From Paraprevotella clara YIT 11840 (lineage in GTDB: Bacteria; Bacteroidota; Bacteroidia; Bacteroidales; Bacteroidaceae): a stretch of 64,000 bases of DNA. The position numbers and the translations under genes were made by a program. The notes beneath the pieces were generated by a model. The model saw nothing but the letters and a program-made list of their open reading frames with translations, did no database searches and was not told where the DNA came from. This document shows, in pieces, positions 25,643-35,342 of the stretch (position 1 is its first letter; each line of letters begins with the position of its first letter). The stretch covers positions 62,001 through 126,000 of the forward strand of contig NZ_JH376592.1 of the NCBI RefSeq assembly GCF_000233955.1, in the 5' to 3' direction.

Positions 25643-26650
25643 ATGAACATCCGTAAACTTTTCCTCTTTGCATTTTGGACGGGTTGCTGTCTGACATCGA
25701 CTTTATACGCCCAAGAACGCGCCAAACCTAAAAACGGAGAAGGCGTATCGACATTTCTTCAACGTTTTGGCTACACCTCCCGTGCAGCCCAAAAGGAGTT
25801 TCTGGAAATCAACAAAGGAAAACTGACCCGCGACGGAGGCTTGATACTGGGACGTAGTTACCGGCTTCCCACCGGTAAGAAGTCTGGGAAAAAAGCGCGG
25901 GCTGGCAGTCGTAAGACCAGCGTTGTAGAACCACTTTTCGGCCCGGCATACCAAAACGTATCCGTCCGTTCCCATGAGTTAGAAGGTGCTTGCTTGTATT
26001 TGGTCAGCGGGCACGGAGGTCCCGACCCCGGAGCCATCGGAAAAGTAGGAAACCGGGAATTGCACGAAGACGAGTATGCCTACGACATCATCCTGCGGTT
26101 GGGACGTGCATTGATGGAAAAAGGTGCCAAGGTACATATCATCATTCAGGATGAGAAAGACGGCATCCGCGATGACCGGTATTTGTCCAACAGCGACCGT
26201 GAGACCTGCCTCGGACAAACGATTCCGCTCGACCAGATAGCCCGTCTACAGCAGCGGTGCGATGCCATCAACCGCCTGACGTATAAGGATAAAGAGAAAT
26301 ACAAACGTGCCATCTTCATCCACGTGGACAGCCGGGGACATAAAGACCAGGTCGATGTATTCTTCTACCACTCTCCCGGCAGCAAATTAGGAAAACGGCT
26401 GACGGAAAACATTCATAAAACCTTTGAACGGAAATACGACAAACACCAACCGAACCGGGGATTCCGGGGTACGGTAAGCGAACGTTCGCTCTACGTATTA
26501 AAAAAATCCAACCCGGCGGCAGCTTTCCTGGAACTGGGCAACATACAAAACGAACGCGACCGGAAACGCCTCGTCATCCCGTCCAACCGTCAGGCCTTAG
26601 CCGACTGGATTTGCCAGGGTATCATAAAGGATTTCAAGGGACAACGGTAA
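25643..26650 (+). CDS. LysM and N-acetylmuramoyl-L-alanine amidase protein
   Basis: A 335-residue exported cell-wall hydrolase. A signal peptide (KLFLFAFWTGCCLTSTLYA) is followed by a LysM-like segment (about 35-75, GEGVSTFLQRFGYT...LGRSYRLP) that would bind peptidoglycan. The rest is an Amidase_3 domain: LYLVSGHGGPDPGAIG with the first zinc His, EYAYDIILRLGRAL, then IFIHVDSRGH with the second His, and the catalytic Glu in AAFLELGNIQNERD. It cleaves the amide bond between muramic acid and L-alanine. The start at 25643 is chosen because the frame upstream overlaps the -7 element. A bidirectional terminator follows. Confidence 0.9.
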   Translation: MNIRKLFLFAFWTGCCLTSTLYAQERAKPKNGEGVSTFLQRFGYTSRAAQKEFLEINKGKLTRDGGLILGRSYRLPTGKKSGKKARAGSRKTSVVEPLFGPAYQNVSVRSHELEGACLYLVSGHGGPDPGAIGKVGNRELHEDEYAYDIILRLGRALMEKGAKVHIIIQDEKDGIRDDRYLSNSDRETCLGQTIPLDQIARLQQRCDAINRLTYKDKEKYKRAIFIHVDSRGHKDQVDVFFYHSPGSKLGKRLTENIHKTFERKYDKHQPNRGFRGTVSERSLYVLKKSNPAAAFLELGNIQNERDRKRLVIPSNRQALADWICQGIIKDFKGQR

Positions 26651-26675
26651 AACCGAAGTCCCTATAAGACAAAAA

Positions 26676-26715
26676 GAACGCATAGAGGAAATCATTCCCT
26701 ATGCGTTCTCCTTTT
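26676..26715. terminator. Bidirectional terminator between the amidase and the cohesin-like gene
   Basis: A GAACGCATAG stem (26676-26685 with 26699-26708) is flanked by A-run and T-run on opposite sides, so it can end both convergent messages. Confidence 0.85.
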
Positions 26716-26755
26716 TAGTGCACGTGCTGTCGCAGCACACGCAACTACCAACCTA

Positions 26756-28456
26756 TTATTTCATATAAAACTTCTTCACTGTTCCGTCGGAGTACTTGAA
26801 GATGTTGACTTGCCCTTTCAGCGGAGCAGCCACACGCTTGCCGCTTACGGTATAGATACCCAGCAATTCAGCACCTTCAGGACCTTTCACTCCGGCAATG
26901 CTACTTCCCTCATGGGCTTTTTTAGCGTCTGCCAATACCTTCTCGATTCCAGCTTCGATGGCCGTCGCGTCGATCTGGCTTTCTGCCGTCAGCTTCACTT
27001 CATCGTACAAGTCCTTCACCTCGTTACTGATGGAATCGATGTCTTCCTGCAAAGCGGCAATGTCGGCCGTGAACTGCTCTGCCACGTCGGCATAATCCGT
27101 TTCTATCGTAGTCTTCGCAGCGTCCAACTTAGCCTGAACGGCGGCGATGTCGGCAGTCAAACGAGTGTAAGCCTCTTCATTGGCAGTAACTTTCTGCTGA
27201 TAGTCCAACACCATTTCCACCATATCCACGATAGCCGTGTCGATTTCCACCACAGGAGCCAACACCTCATCATAAACAGTCGCGAGCGTTTCATTGGCGT
27301 AAGCCTCGTTCACAGACTTCTGCAAATCCTCAATACGGGTAGCCACTTCCTGAACGGCATTCACGACAATCGCACTGTCTTTCACGTTGGTAGCCTCAGT
27401 ATTGATTTTCTCCACGGCAGCCTCATAGCGCGCACGCAAGCCCTGTACGGAGTCATTGGCAGGAGTATAGTAGGCGATGAAAGAATTATATATCTTCACC
27501 GTCGAAGTACCATGAACTTCGATACCATGATCACTGTTATCAGAAATCACAACTTCACTGAGTGTAATATCGGAAATCTCGGCAAGAGCCTCCGAAGCTT
27601 TCACATAAAACGAGAACAATACAGTAGTATCTTCTTTTTCTTCGATGGTTCCACCCGTAAGGTCGGATATGGCCAAATGCAATTTACCGTCTTCGGTGAT
27701 ATTAGAGCTGATTGTGGCATTTTGCGGTAATCGGTCGCTGTACTCGAAACGGGGTCTTCCATTGTCTTTGGTTTCAAAAGACAGACCTTCGGGCAAAGTC
27801 ACCACAGCTTGCAAACCACGCACTTTCACATAATTGATCAAACTTACGTCTACCTTTTTAGACGTGCCATCGGTCTTGACAGACAACGAGTCGTCAGTGA
27901 AGAACAACTGACCGATGTTCGGGCTGACACTGGCGGTATAATCCTCCAACTCGTACTTGACCGTAAATCCGGTCTCTTCGTCCTTCTCACTGCTACTGCC
28001 CACGATATTCGTCAACACGATGTCGCGCGTCTCAATAAGGCTGCTATTAGCTTCCACATCAAAATAAACCACCGCGCCGCTATTACCCACGATATTGGAC
28101 AAATCGGATGAAAGAATCGTCAAACGGTATATGTTAGACCGGGATTCCTGGTCAAATTTCAAATGATCCATATAAATGGTATGTGAATCACGATCCAAAC
28201 GTGCCTCGTTACGGGTCAAATTATTTTTAAAAAGAAGCCCTGAAGGAAGCTTTATATCCATCTGCAAAGTAGATATCGCGTCACTGTTGTCCAAAAAAAC
28301 AGCCACGGTCTTTGTTTCTCCCGACTTGATATTGAGGTTATCCATGGAGACCTTGTTCTCCGCCGAAACACTCATGCAAAAGCCTACGGCCGCCACCAAC
28401 GCGAGCGAAAGCCTCGATGCAAGCTGTTTCAATAAGATTTTTGTATTTTGAATCAT
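26756..28456 (-). CDS. Secreted protein with two cohesin-like domains and a coiled coil
   Basis: A 566-residue exported protein from the ATG at 28456 (signal SRLSLALVAAVGFCMSVSA). Two cohesin-like beta domains follow, at about 35-175 (TVAVFLDNSDAISTLQMDIKLPSGLLF) and about 185-325 (VDVSLINYVKVRGLQAVVTLPEGLSF). A helical coiled coil of about 180 residues comes next. The protein ends in LLGIYTVSGKRVAAPLKG and a lysine-rich tail, a common Bacteroidales C-terminal sorting-like tail. The coil segment TANEEAYTRLTADIAAVQAKL closely resembles TANEEAYVRLTGEIQSLETKL of the neighbouring 2171-residue protein. Cohesins bind dockerins, and the upstream neighbour carries one. Function unproven. Confidence 0.78.
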   Translation of the reverse strand: MIQNTKILLKQLASRLSLALVAAVGFCMSVSAENKVSMDNLNIKSGETKTVAVFLDNSDAISTLQMDIKLPSGLLFKNNLTRNEARLDRDSHTIYMDHLKFDQESRSNIYRLTILSSDLSNIVGNSGAVVYFDVEANSSLIETRDIVLTNIVGSSSEKDEETGFTVKYELEDYTASVSPNIGQLFFTDDSLSVKTDGTSKKVDVSLINYVKVRGLQAVVTLPEGLSFETKDNGRPRFEYSDRLPQNATISSNITEDGKLHLAISDLTGGTIEEKEDTTVLFSFYVKASEALAEISDITLSEVVISDNSDHGIEVHGTSTVKIYNSFIAYYTPANDSVQGLRARYEAAVEKINTEATNVKDSAIVVNAVQEVATRIEDLQKSVNEAYANETLATVYDEVLAPVVEIDTAIVDMVEMVLDYQQKVTANEEAYTRLTADIAAVQAKLDAAKTTIETDYADVAEQFTADIAALQEDIDSISNEVKDLYDEVKLTAESQIDATAIEAGIEKVLADAKKAHEGSSIAGVKGPEGAELLGIYTVSGKRVAAPLKGQVNIFKYSDGTVKKFYMK

Positions 28457-28502
28457 ACGTTCTATTTTTAATTGCGTCCTACATTCATGTTTTTTTAAGA
28501 AA

Positions 28503-28538
28503 GAAAGCGCGGCAACCTTACGTGGCGGCCACGCTTTC
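28503..28538 (-). terminator. Hairpin between the two cohesin/dockerin genes
   Basis: A GAAAGCG/CGCTTTC stem extended by GGC/GCC (28503-28513 with 28528-28538) is followed on the minus strand by TTTCTT. It may end or attenuate the giant gene message before the second gene, for which I find no separate promoter. Confidence 0.6.
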
Positions 28539-28556
28539 ATCACATAGAGACTTTAT

Positions 28557-31500
28557 TTACTTCTTCAACACTTTCTTGACAGAACCATCAGAGTTGCGGA
28601 TGATATTGATACCTCTTGTGAACTTGTCCATGATCTGACCGCCCACAGAGTATATCTTCTCTTTCATGCTTGGGTTGGCCTGCACACCGTTGATACCGGT
28701 TACTCCGCCTTCGCCACTGCCGCCGATGCTATAGACTGAGCCCGAAGCATCTGCTGCCAAGACATTCGATACGGTAATCTTAGAAGCGGCTTTTCCGGAT
28801 ACTTCCAAATAAACCAAAACGTCATCCACGTCACTCAATTCACTGTTTTGGAGCGAGCTTACCACGATACGGTGCGTGCCGTTGTCCATCGTGTTGGAAT
28901 AAAGTTCATGGTCGCTTGCACGCTCGCCCAACGACTCGTTCAGCAAGGTTACGCCGACCGGGAGTTTCACATCCAACTGGCAACCGGTATATGCCGTCGT
29001 GTTCTTCAAGCGGATCGCAATACGCTTCACGCTGCTTTCTTCGCTCATGGTCATCTCAACCACGTCCGTACTTTCTACCGTACGGTCCACGGCAACTCTT
29101 GCACGGACATTGCGTACTGCATAATTCGTGTACCTCATTTCACCACGAATGATACTTGCAACAGCCGTCACGTCACCGATGTTGATCTTACCATCTTTGT
29201 TGATATCCGCTGCATAGAACACCATCGAACCTTCTTCCACTTGGTCTACGCCAAGGACGTAATTCATGATCTGCGTATAGTCGTTCACCAGTACGCTACC
29301 GTCACGATCCACGTCGCCAAGGATATAAGCCTTGTCTTCGGCATCGGTAGCCAACGTGGCCATCTTTTCGGTCAACAGGGTGATTTTCTTCTGAACGGCC
29401 GGAACGGCTTCTGTCATGTAGTCGATAGCCTTAGACGCTACCACCTGTCCGTCGTCTCCAACCAAGTCTTTTCCGTCGATATCCTTAAAGATTCTGCCAG
29501 ACTGTGCATCGTTATGATAAGTACAGAGAGCCTTAATACTTTCTTCGATTTCATCCAAAGTCTTGTTCAGTAACTCTTTGTCCTCAGGAATATACAGATT
29601 CTCCGGATCCGTACCATTGATTACATTATCTACATTCAGCCACAAGCCTATCAGACCGATATTTGCAGCATCTTCGCTGTGAATGGAAGCATCCAATTCC
29701 TCTATTGTGGCAGACTTATCCATTGCTGCAATCTTGCTTTCAACGGTTTGCTTGTGGGCAAGCGTACTGTTTGCAGTGAGTTTCCATATTGCATACGTGT
29801 CCTCAACCGTCTTGGCATCCTTGTCAATCAGATCCTGGATGACCTTCAGTTCAGCCTGAGCCGTTTCGGTTTCAATGTCGTAGAAACGATAAGCCGTCAA
29901 CTTCTCAACCATTGCGTTGAGCTTGGTTTCGAGAGACTGGATTTCGCCAGTAAGTCTGACGTATGCCTCTTCGTTCGCAGTATAAGGCTTTTGGGCTTCG
30001 GCTGCTTCGGCTGCAATAGTTGCCAATTCCTCAGCTATGGCATTGATGCCGAACGTCAACTTATCGTTGTAGAACAAGATACGACCCTCTCCATTATAGC
30101 TGTCAATATCGGCCTTGATACCTTCTATCGATGTGCCGACAGCAGCCATGGAAGACTTGAACTCTGCCTGTACATTGGCGTGCATACCGTTGAGCGTCTC
30201 TGTTTCAGCTTTCCAATTCGTTTCAACTTCACCGACCTTAGCCATAAGTTCCGTATAAAGAGTATTGGACAAATCGGAATTGTAGTAAGCTGCAAGTTCG
30301 GTACGCATGTCGGCAATAGCGTCCTCATATACGAGATATTTCGCCTGTTTGGCTTTTTCATCATCAAGTTTACCGATTTCACCCTTAGAGTCAATAGCCT
30401 TTTCGAACTTCACCACAAGGTCATCTATCTTAGCGATGTAAGCGTCGACTTCTTCCTCTTCAGGTTTGCCAACCACAGCAGCGGCGGCTTTGTTCTGCTC
30501 TCCTCTCAAGACATCAAATTCCTTAAGGATTCTTGACTGTTCATAACCATTCGCTCTTGCATAGAGGCTCTTAAGAGTGGCAGTAATCGTGTTACATCTG
30601 CTTTCTGCCAAAGTTTCGTTACGTACGCAGCTTCCCGCTACACGCCATTCAGTTGCATCCTCCAACAAGGCTTCTATACTATTCTCTGCACTTACAAGGT
30701 CCTCATAGAGTTCTGTAATGACGTAATTATCTACGAATTCTGCCGCAGCAGTCAGTTCGGCTTTCACATCGTCTACTTTACCCACGATTCTGTCATAAGC
30801 CTTGTTGCTTGCCTCTTTATCCTCCCAATCCTTACGTGCTCGAGTATAAATGTCATCGGCAGCCGCATCGAAGCTGTTAATCTTAGCTTTCAGGCCGTTA
30901 ATCACCTCACCATAGAGGGCTTTTCCTTCGGCTACAGCCTTGGCATAGTCTTCTTTCGCCGGAATGATATAAGCCTTCTCAGATGCTTTGTATTCATTGA
31001 TATAAGCTTTCTTCTTCGCCTGGTCTGCATCATCGGCATATTCCCACGCATTCAACTTCGTCAGAGTCGTATCGATCTTATTGTCAACTCGTCCGATTTC
31101 AGCTTTCCACTCATTACCGGCAGCTTTTTCCTTATCGGCAGCAATCAACCCTTCAATAGTTTCGAACTTCTCGAGATGGGCATCCACCTTCAACGGCAAG
31201 AAGACATCGGCATCCAAATCCGCTTTGGCTGCCTTGAGGATCTTATCGACATCATCGAAAGCCGTTTTCCTCACATCTTCCGTATAGCCTGCATTCAGCA
31301 ATTCCTCCTTTGCAGCCTCAAGCAAAAGCTCATGAGCTTCGTATTCGCCTTTGAAATACGGTTTAGCTTCGGCATTTACCTTGTCGTTCATGACCTTCAA
31401 AGCAGTACTAATATCCCCTATGATGTCCTCTACCTGCTGCTTGTATTGTTCGTCTTCATCGAACAGTTCACCGGCCGGAGTATTCTGATATGCAGCATTT

Positions 31501-34500
31501 GCTGTGGTCTCGAGTTCACGAACTTCTGCCAAATAACCATTGATTGCAGTATTAGCTTCATTGACAGCCTCAGCCACCATAGAATTGAAGTTCGTGTTCT
31601 TCAAGTTACTGAAATCGCTAATCGTATCCAATGCGGCTGAGAATGCATCACGAGCGTCCTTCACGGCTTCATTAAACCTGTCAATGCGAGCCGTGTTATC
31701 CGCTGCTATAGCTTCGTCATAGCCGTCCTCTTGAGCTTGGAGAATATTGCTTATCGTGTTACTGATACTACTGAGTTCCTCCTTTACCTCTCCATCTTTA
31801 GCAGCAGACTGTCCATTTGCATAATAGCTCTCTATGGATTGTTTAAGTTTGTTCAACTTCGTTTGCTCTTCCGTGAGTTGCTTCAAATAGTCTTGTACTA
31901 TGCTCGTCTGGTCGCCGGTACTTATTTTATAATAAGCATCCTCCCACTCTTGTGTAACTCTCTTAGACCAATCTTTGCCGATTTGTTCATAATATGCCTT
32001 CTTATCAGCCTCGGCTTTGGCTTTCAAGCCATTGATGTTGGTATTCAGATTTTCAAATTGCGTTTCAAAATCTTTCTGTTGGTCGGCGGATTTACGCTCG
32101 GTGTATGCTTTCTCCACATCGGCTGTAATCTCATCGAATTGTGTTTCATACTTCTCGATTTCTCCCAAATAATACGTTTCATTCGTACCATCGGTTGCGG
32201 CAGCCACATCCGTACGAGCCTTGTCGATATTGTCTCCGATCTTCAAAGTAGCAATCTTTCCGGTCGTCGCATTCATAATCGCATCGTAAGCCTTCCAGTT
32301 CGTTGTGGAGGCTTCGGCAGCCGTACGGGCATTTGCCACTTCCGTGCTGATGGCATCCAATTTCACTTTGATTCCAGGCCAAGCTGCCACCAATACTTCT
32401 TTTTCGGTAGAGTCGTTGATGGCCTTTACTTGTTCATTGAGCTTAGTCGTGATACCATCCACGAGGTCAGTAAACTCGGCTGTCCTGTTCGCATCTTCGT
32501 TCAAGGCCAGTACACCCTTAGGCACGGTCGTTCCGTTACCGTTAAGTTGGTCTTTGATACCTTGAACCACTTTGTCTGCATTGGTCTTGGCTTCCGTGTT
32601 TGCCTTGACTTTTTTGGCCACTTCCTCAGCCTCATTCAACAAATCCGTAATATCGGCTCCAATAGTGTTCAGTTCGGCATTGATGGAAGCCAACAACGCC
32701 ATATTCTCTGCCTCTTTACCTTCTTCCAATACGTCTGGGATAAGATCTTTCTGTGCCTGAAGCGCCGCAGACAAACGGTCTTTTTCTGCTTGTAATGTAG
32801 CTTCACTCTTACCGAGCTTATTCTTATAATCATCATCCCAATCTTTCAACCTTGCCTCTTGAGTTTCAACACTCTTCTTGGCCTGGTTAAACAGACGCTC
32901 CACAGCGATTTCCACCACATCTTCGTCGTACTTGGCCTTATCGGCATCGAAAGTACCTACAAGCATTCCGGCATCGGTCACAATCGTTGCACCTTCCGTA
33001 GTGGTCAACGTTTGGGCCTCTACCAAAAGTTTATAATGCTCGTCGCCCGTCTTTTCATTGACAGCCGAGTTCTTCTTGTTATTGATCTTGTTATAAACCA
33101 GACGCATGGCATCGATGCGATCGCCGTAAGTCACATCCGTCCGGTCTTCACCATTGTAAACGGGAACCTCGCGGCCTTCGCTTCCGACTTTCTTTTCCAA
33201 TTTTTTGATAGCCTCATCATAGTCAGCCAAAGCCGTCACTACAACCTCGTATGCAGCCACGCCCTCTTTTGCTTTTGCTTCATAGTCGGCAATCTTTTGT
33301 GTGGTTTCCGCAAACTTGCTTTCGTTTTCAGCCTTCCATGCCACACAAGTCTCATTCTTGAATGCCTCGGAAATGGCACTTGTATATCCATCTATCTCTT
33401 CCTGCAACTTGGCTTCGTTAGCTGCATACTTGCCGTCCACCGCATACTTGCCGTCTTTCGACTTCAAAGCGTTCACACGAATATTTGTCTCGTTCAACGT
33501 CTTTTGTATGACAGACACGCTCTCCTTCAAACCCGTATAAGCGTCATAGTTTTCTTGTCCGCCTACGGCTTCCTCTACCAACTCACCGATTTTCTCCTCT
33601 ACGGCAGCCTTGTCAGCCGTGTAATCGGCTGTGTCAATCGTATTGTTCTTCGTATCAGCCTCTACTTTTGCCGTAAGATCGTCGATAAGTTTCTGGATAG
33701 CGTCCACGGCAGCACCGTAGTTGTCTTTCACGCCTTCAAATCCGGCAATTTCGTCCAAACGATCCTGCAAGTCATCCAACATGCTCTGTGCATTATCATA
33801 GCCTAACTTCAAAGCCTGGGCCTTCTGCTTATATTCTTCACCTAATTCGCCGATTTTTGTTTTAGCCTCAGTAAGAGCAGCATCATTCGTAGCCTGATTT
33901 GCTGCCGCACCGACATGGTTGGTTTCATTACCGTTCTTCTTCTCAACTTCGAGAATGTCCACGTATTGTTCGTTCAATTTGGCTTGGGCTTCCTCCAAAA
34001 CGGGTCCATAGACATCGGGATACTTATCTCCCGGATCAAATGCCGCATACACGTCTTGCAAGGTCTTATTATACAAGTCCTTCAATTCGCTTATCTTTTC
34101 TGCAACCGCAGTATATGCGACATGGTCGCCCGGCGCAGCGGCAATGGCCGCAGAATAATCCGCTATCAGCTTGTCAACTTCCTCTGCAAACTCGTCATTG
34201 AATTCCTGTGTACAAACTTCTACGGCATTACCTGCATTATAAGCATCCAATGCTGTTTTGAGAAATGTGTCGATTTTGCCCTTAATGGTATTGTAGGCCT
34301 CGGCGGTTACCGTCCCTGCATATTTTCTGGCATCTTCATCTGCAATGTTCTCAATAGCCGCCTTGGCATTGTCAAGTGCCGTCTGTCTTGCATCACCTAT
34401 TTCTTTAGAAACATAATAGGGAGTTGCATTTCCGACATATTTGTTCACTTCCTCATCCAAAGCTGAAATGTCAGCCATGATGGTAGAATTAGCCCACCCC

Positions 34501-35072
34501 TTATAAAGCTCGTAATCTTTATAAAGTGCGTAAGCCTTGTATTCATCCTCTCCATCGTCCTTGATCGCCGCAATCTTCGCAGAAAGCTGACTGGCTCTAA
34601 GCACCAATTCATCGGCCTGTGCATCCTCCAACGTTTCCAACTTGGCCGTAACCTTAGCCAAAGCATCCACCAACCCTTTTTGGTCGAGCGCAAATTCATG
34701 ATCCAATACCAATTTAAATCCGCCAACCTTAAAAGAGCCGCTTGTGGCAGTCTCGATTCGGATAATCACATCGGCTTCCGCAGCGGTGATTTCAAATTGA
34801 TTATTGACAAGCTCATTTCCGTTCACCGTTATTTTGGCATTCTCGTTTTCGGAAACGGTCAACGTGTATTTACCCTTAACCAGTTTGCCAATATTCTGCG
34901 AGATGGTCAATCCCGAGGGTGAAGTAAATACGCCGTTCTCAAAGTCGAGATCGGCTGCTCCGGTCCAGTCCGTCGCTGCGTCAGCTTTAATCTGATCCAA
35001 ATTTGCATCGGCATACGCCGCCATCGAGGCGGATGTCATAGCAAGAATAGAAACCAGTGTCTTCTTTTTCAT
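28557..35072 (-). CDS. Giant secreted helical protein with dockerin and cohesin-like C-terminus
   Basis: A 2171-residue exported protein. A signal peptide (about 1-22, MKKKTLVSILAMTSASMAAYA) is followed by a beta-rich domain (about 25-130). About 1750 residues of almost unbroken amphipathic helix come next, rich in Glu, Lys and Ala, with repeated LT/LN-x-I-x-x-L patterns. At about 1915-1977 lies a type I dockerin with two calcium loops (DVDRDGSVLVNDY and DINKDGKINIGDV). A cohesin-like domain follows (about 1993-2115, RIAIRLKNTTAYTGCQLDVKLPVGVTLL), then a terminal tail (IYSVGGQIMDKFTRGINII plus a lysine-rich end) like that of its neighbour. A rod with binding modules at its end suggests a surface or extracellular assembly. 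The enzyme content is nil, so it could be scaffolding. Low similarity to anything I know in the helical part. Confidence 0.8.
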   Translation of the reverse strand: MKKKTLVSILAMTSASMAAYADANLDQIKADAATDWTGAADLDFENGVFTSPSGLTISQNIGKLVKGKYTLTVSENENAKITVNGNELVNNQFEITAAEADVIIRIETATSGSFKVGGFKLVLDHEFALDQKGLVDALAKVTAKLETLEDAQADELVLRASQLSAKIAAIKDDGEDEYKAYALYKDYELYKGWANSTIMADISALDEEVNKYVGNATPYYVSKEIGDARQTALDNAKAAIENIADEDARKYAGTVTAEAYNTIKGKIDTFLKTALDAYNAGNAVEVCTQEFNDEFAEEVDKLIADYSAAIAAAPGDHVAYTAVAEKISELKDLYNKTLQDVYAAFDPGDKYPDVYGPVLEEAQAKLNEQYVDILEVEKKNGNETNHVGAAANQATNDAALTEAKTKIGELGEEYKQKAQALKLGYDNAQSMLDDLQDRLDEIAGFEGVKDNYGAAVDAIQKLIDDLTAKVEADTKNNTIDTADYTADKAAVEEKIGELVEEAVGGQENYDAYTGLKESVSVIQKTLNETNIRVNALKSKDGKYAVDGKYAANEAKLQEEIDGYTSAISEAFKNETCVAWKAENESKFAETTQKIADYEAKAKEGVAAYEVVVTALADYDEAIKKLEKKVGSEGREVPVYNGEDRTDVTYGDRIDAMRLVYNKINNKKNSAVNEKTGDEHYKLLVEAQTLTTTEGATIVTDAGMLVGTFDADKAKYDEDVVEIAVERLFNQAKKSVETQEARLKDWDDDYKNKLGKSEATLQAEKDRLSAALQAQKDLIPDVLEEGKEAENMALLASINAELNTIGADITDLLNEAEEVAKKVKANTEAKTNADKVVQGIKDQLNGNGTTVPKGVLALNEDANRTAEFTDLVDGITTKLNEQVKAINDSTEKEVLVAAWPGIKVKLDAISTEVANARTAAEASTTNWKAYDAIMNATTGKIATLKIGDNIDKARTDVAAATDGTNETYYLGEIEKYETQFDEITADVEKAYTERKSADQQKDFETQFENLNTNINGLKAKAEADKKAYYEQIGKDWSKRVTQEWEDAYYKISTGDQTSIVQDYLKQLTEEQTKLNKLKQSIESYYANGQSAAKDGEVKEELSSISNTISNILQAQEDGYDEAIAADNTARIDRFNEAVKDARDAFSAALDTISDFSNLKNTNFNSMVAEAVNEANTAINGYLAEVRELETTANAAYQNTPAGELFDEDEQYKQQVEDIIGDISTALKVMNDKVNAEAKPYFKGEYEAHELLLEAAKEELLNAGYTEDVRKTAFDDVDKILKAAKADLDADVFLPLKVDAHLEKFETIEGLIAADKEKAAGNEWKAEIGRVDNKIDTTLTKLNAWEYADDADQAKKKAYINEYKASEKAYIIPAKEDYAKAVAEGKALYGEVINGLKAKINSFDAAADDIYTRARKDWEDKEASNKAYDRIVGKVDDVKAELTAAAEFVDNYVITELYEDLVSAENSIEALLEDATEWRVAGSCVRNETLAESRCNTITATLKSLYARANGYEQSRILKEFDVLRGEQNKAAAAVVGKPEEEEVDAYIAKIDDLVVKFEKAIDSKGEIGKLDDEKAKQAKYLVYEDAIADMRTELAAYYNSDLSNTLYTELMAKVGEVETNWKAETETLNGMHANVQAEFKSSMAAVGTSIEGIKADIDSYNGEGRILFYNDKLTFGINAIAEELATIAAEAAEAQKPYTANEEAYVRLTGEIQSLETKLNAMVEKLTAYRFYDIETETAQAELKVIQDLIDKDAKTVEDTYAIWKLTANSTLAHKQTVESKIAAMDKSATIEELDASIHSEDAANIGLIGLWLNVDNVINGTDPENLYIPEDKELLNKTLDEIEESIKALCTYHNDAQSGRIFKDIDGKDLVGDDGQVVASKAIDYMTEAVPAVQKKITLLTEKMATLATDAEDKAYILGDVDRDGSVLVNDYTQIMNYVLGVDQVEEGSMVFYAADINKDGKINIGDVTAVASIIRGEMRYTNYAVRNVRARVAVDRTVESTDVVEMTMSEESSVKRIAIRLKNTTAYTGCQLDVKLPVGVTLLNESLGERASDHELYSNTMDNGTHRIVVSSLQNSELSDVDDVLVYLEVSGKAASKITVSNVLAADASGSVYSIGGSGEGGVTGINGVQANPSMKEKIYSVGGQIMDKFTRGINIIRNSDGSVKKVLKK

Positions 35073-35209
35073 ACTTCTAATGTTTTTAAAATTCTATACT
35101 CAATCTTTAAAGTCTCTATTTGGTTCAACGGAATGCTCCACATTATTTAATAATATTAGGAGACACCCGTCCATTTTTCGGGGTAAAGTTAAATACATTC
35201 TTGATTAAC

Positions 35210-35217
35210 CAAATATA
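35210..35217 (-). promoter_or_regulatory. -7 element of the giant protein gene
   Basis: TATATTTG on the minus strand. It predicts a leader of about 130 nt before the ATG at 35072, longer than usual in this window. Confidence 0.45.
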
Positions 35218-35315
35218 GGCTTTATACGTTATTCGTGAACCATGCCATTCTTTTCGTGAAAAGCAAAAACAGGCGGAAATATAAGATAGAAAATGGATTT
35301 ATGGGAATAATTTAA

Positions 35316-35323
35316 TATCTTTG
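35316..35323 (+). promoter_or_regulatory. -7 element of the Rpn-family gene
   Basis: TATCTTTG, 20 bp before the ATG at 35343. Confidence 0.5.
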
Positions 35324-35342
35324 TCGGGTATGACATGATTAA

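Noticed and set aside
28848-33806. Several long plus-strand open frames antisense to the 2171-residue protein (for example 31731-32795)
   Set aside because: They mirror the codon pattern of the helical protein and give Phe/Leu/Cys-rich translations with no motif. They are shadows.
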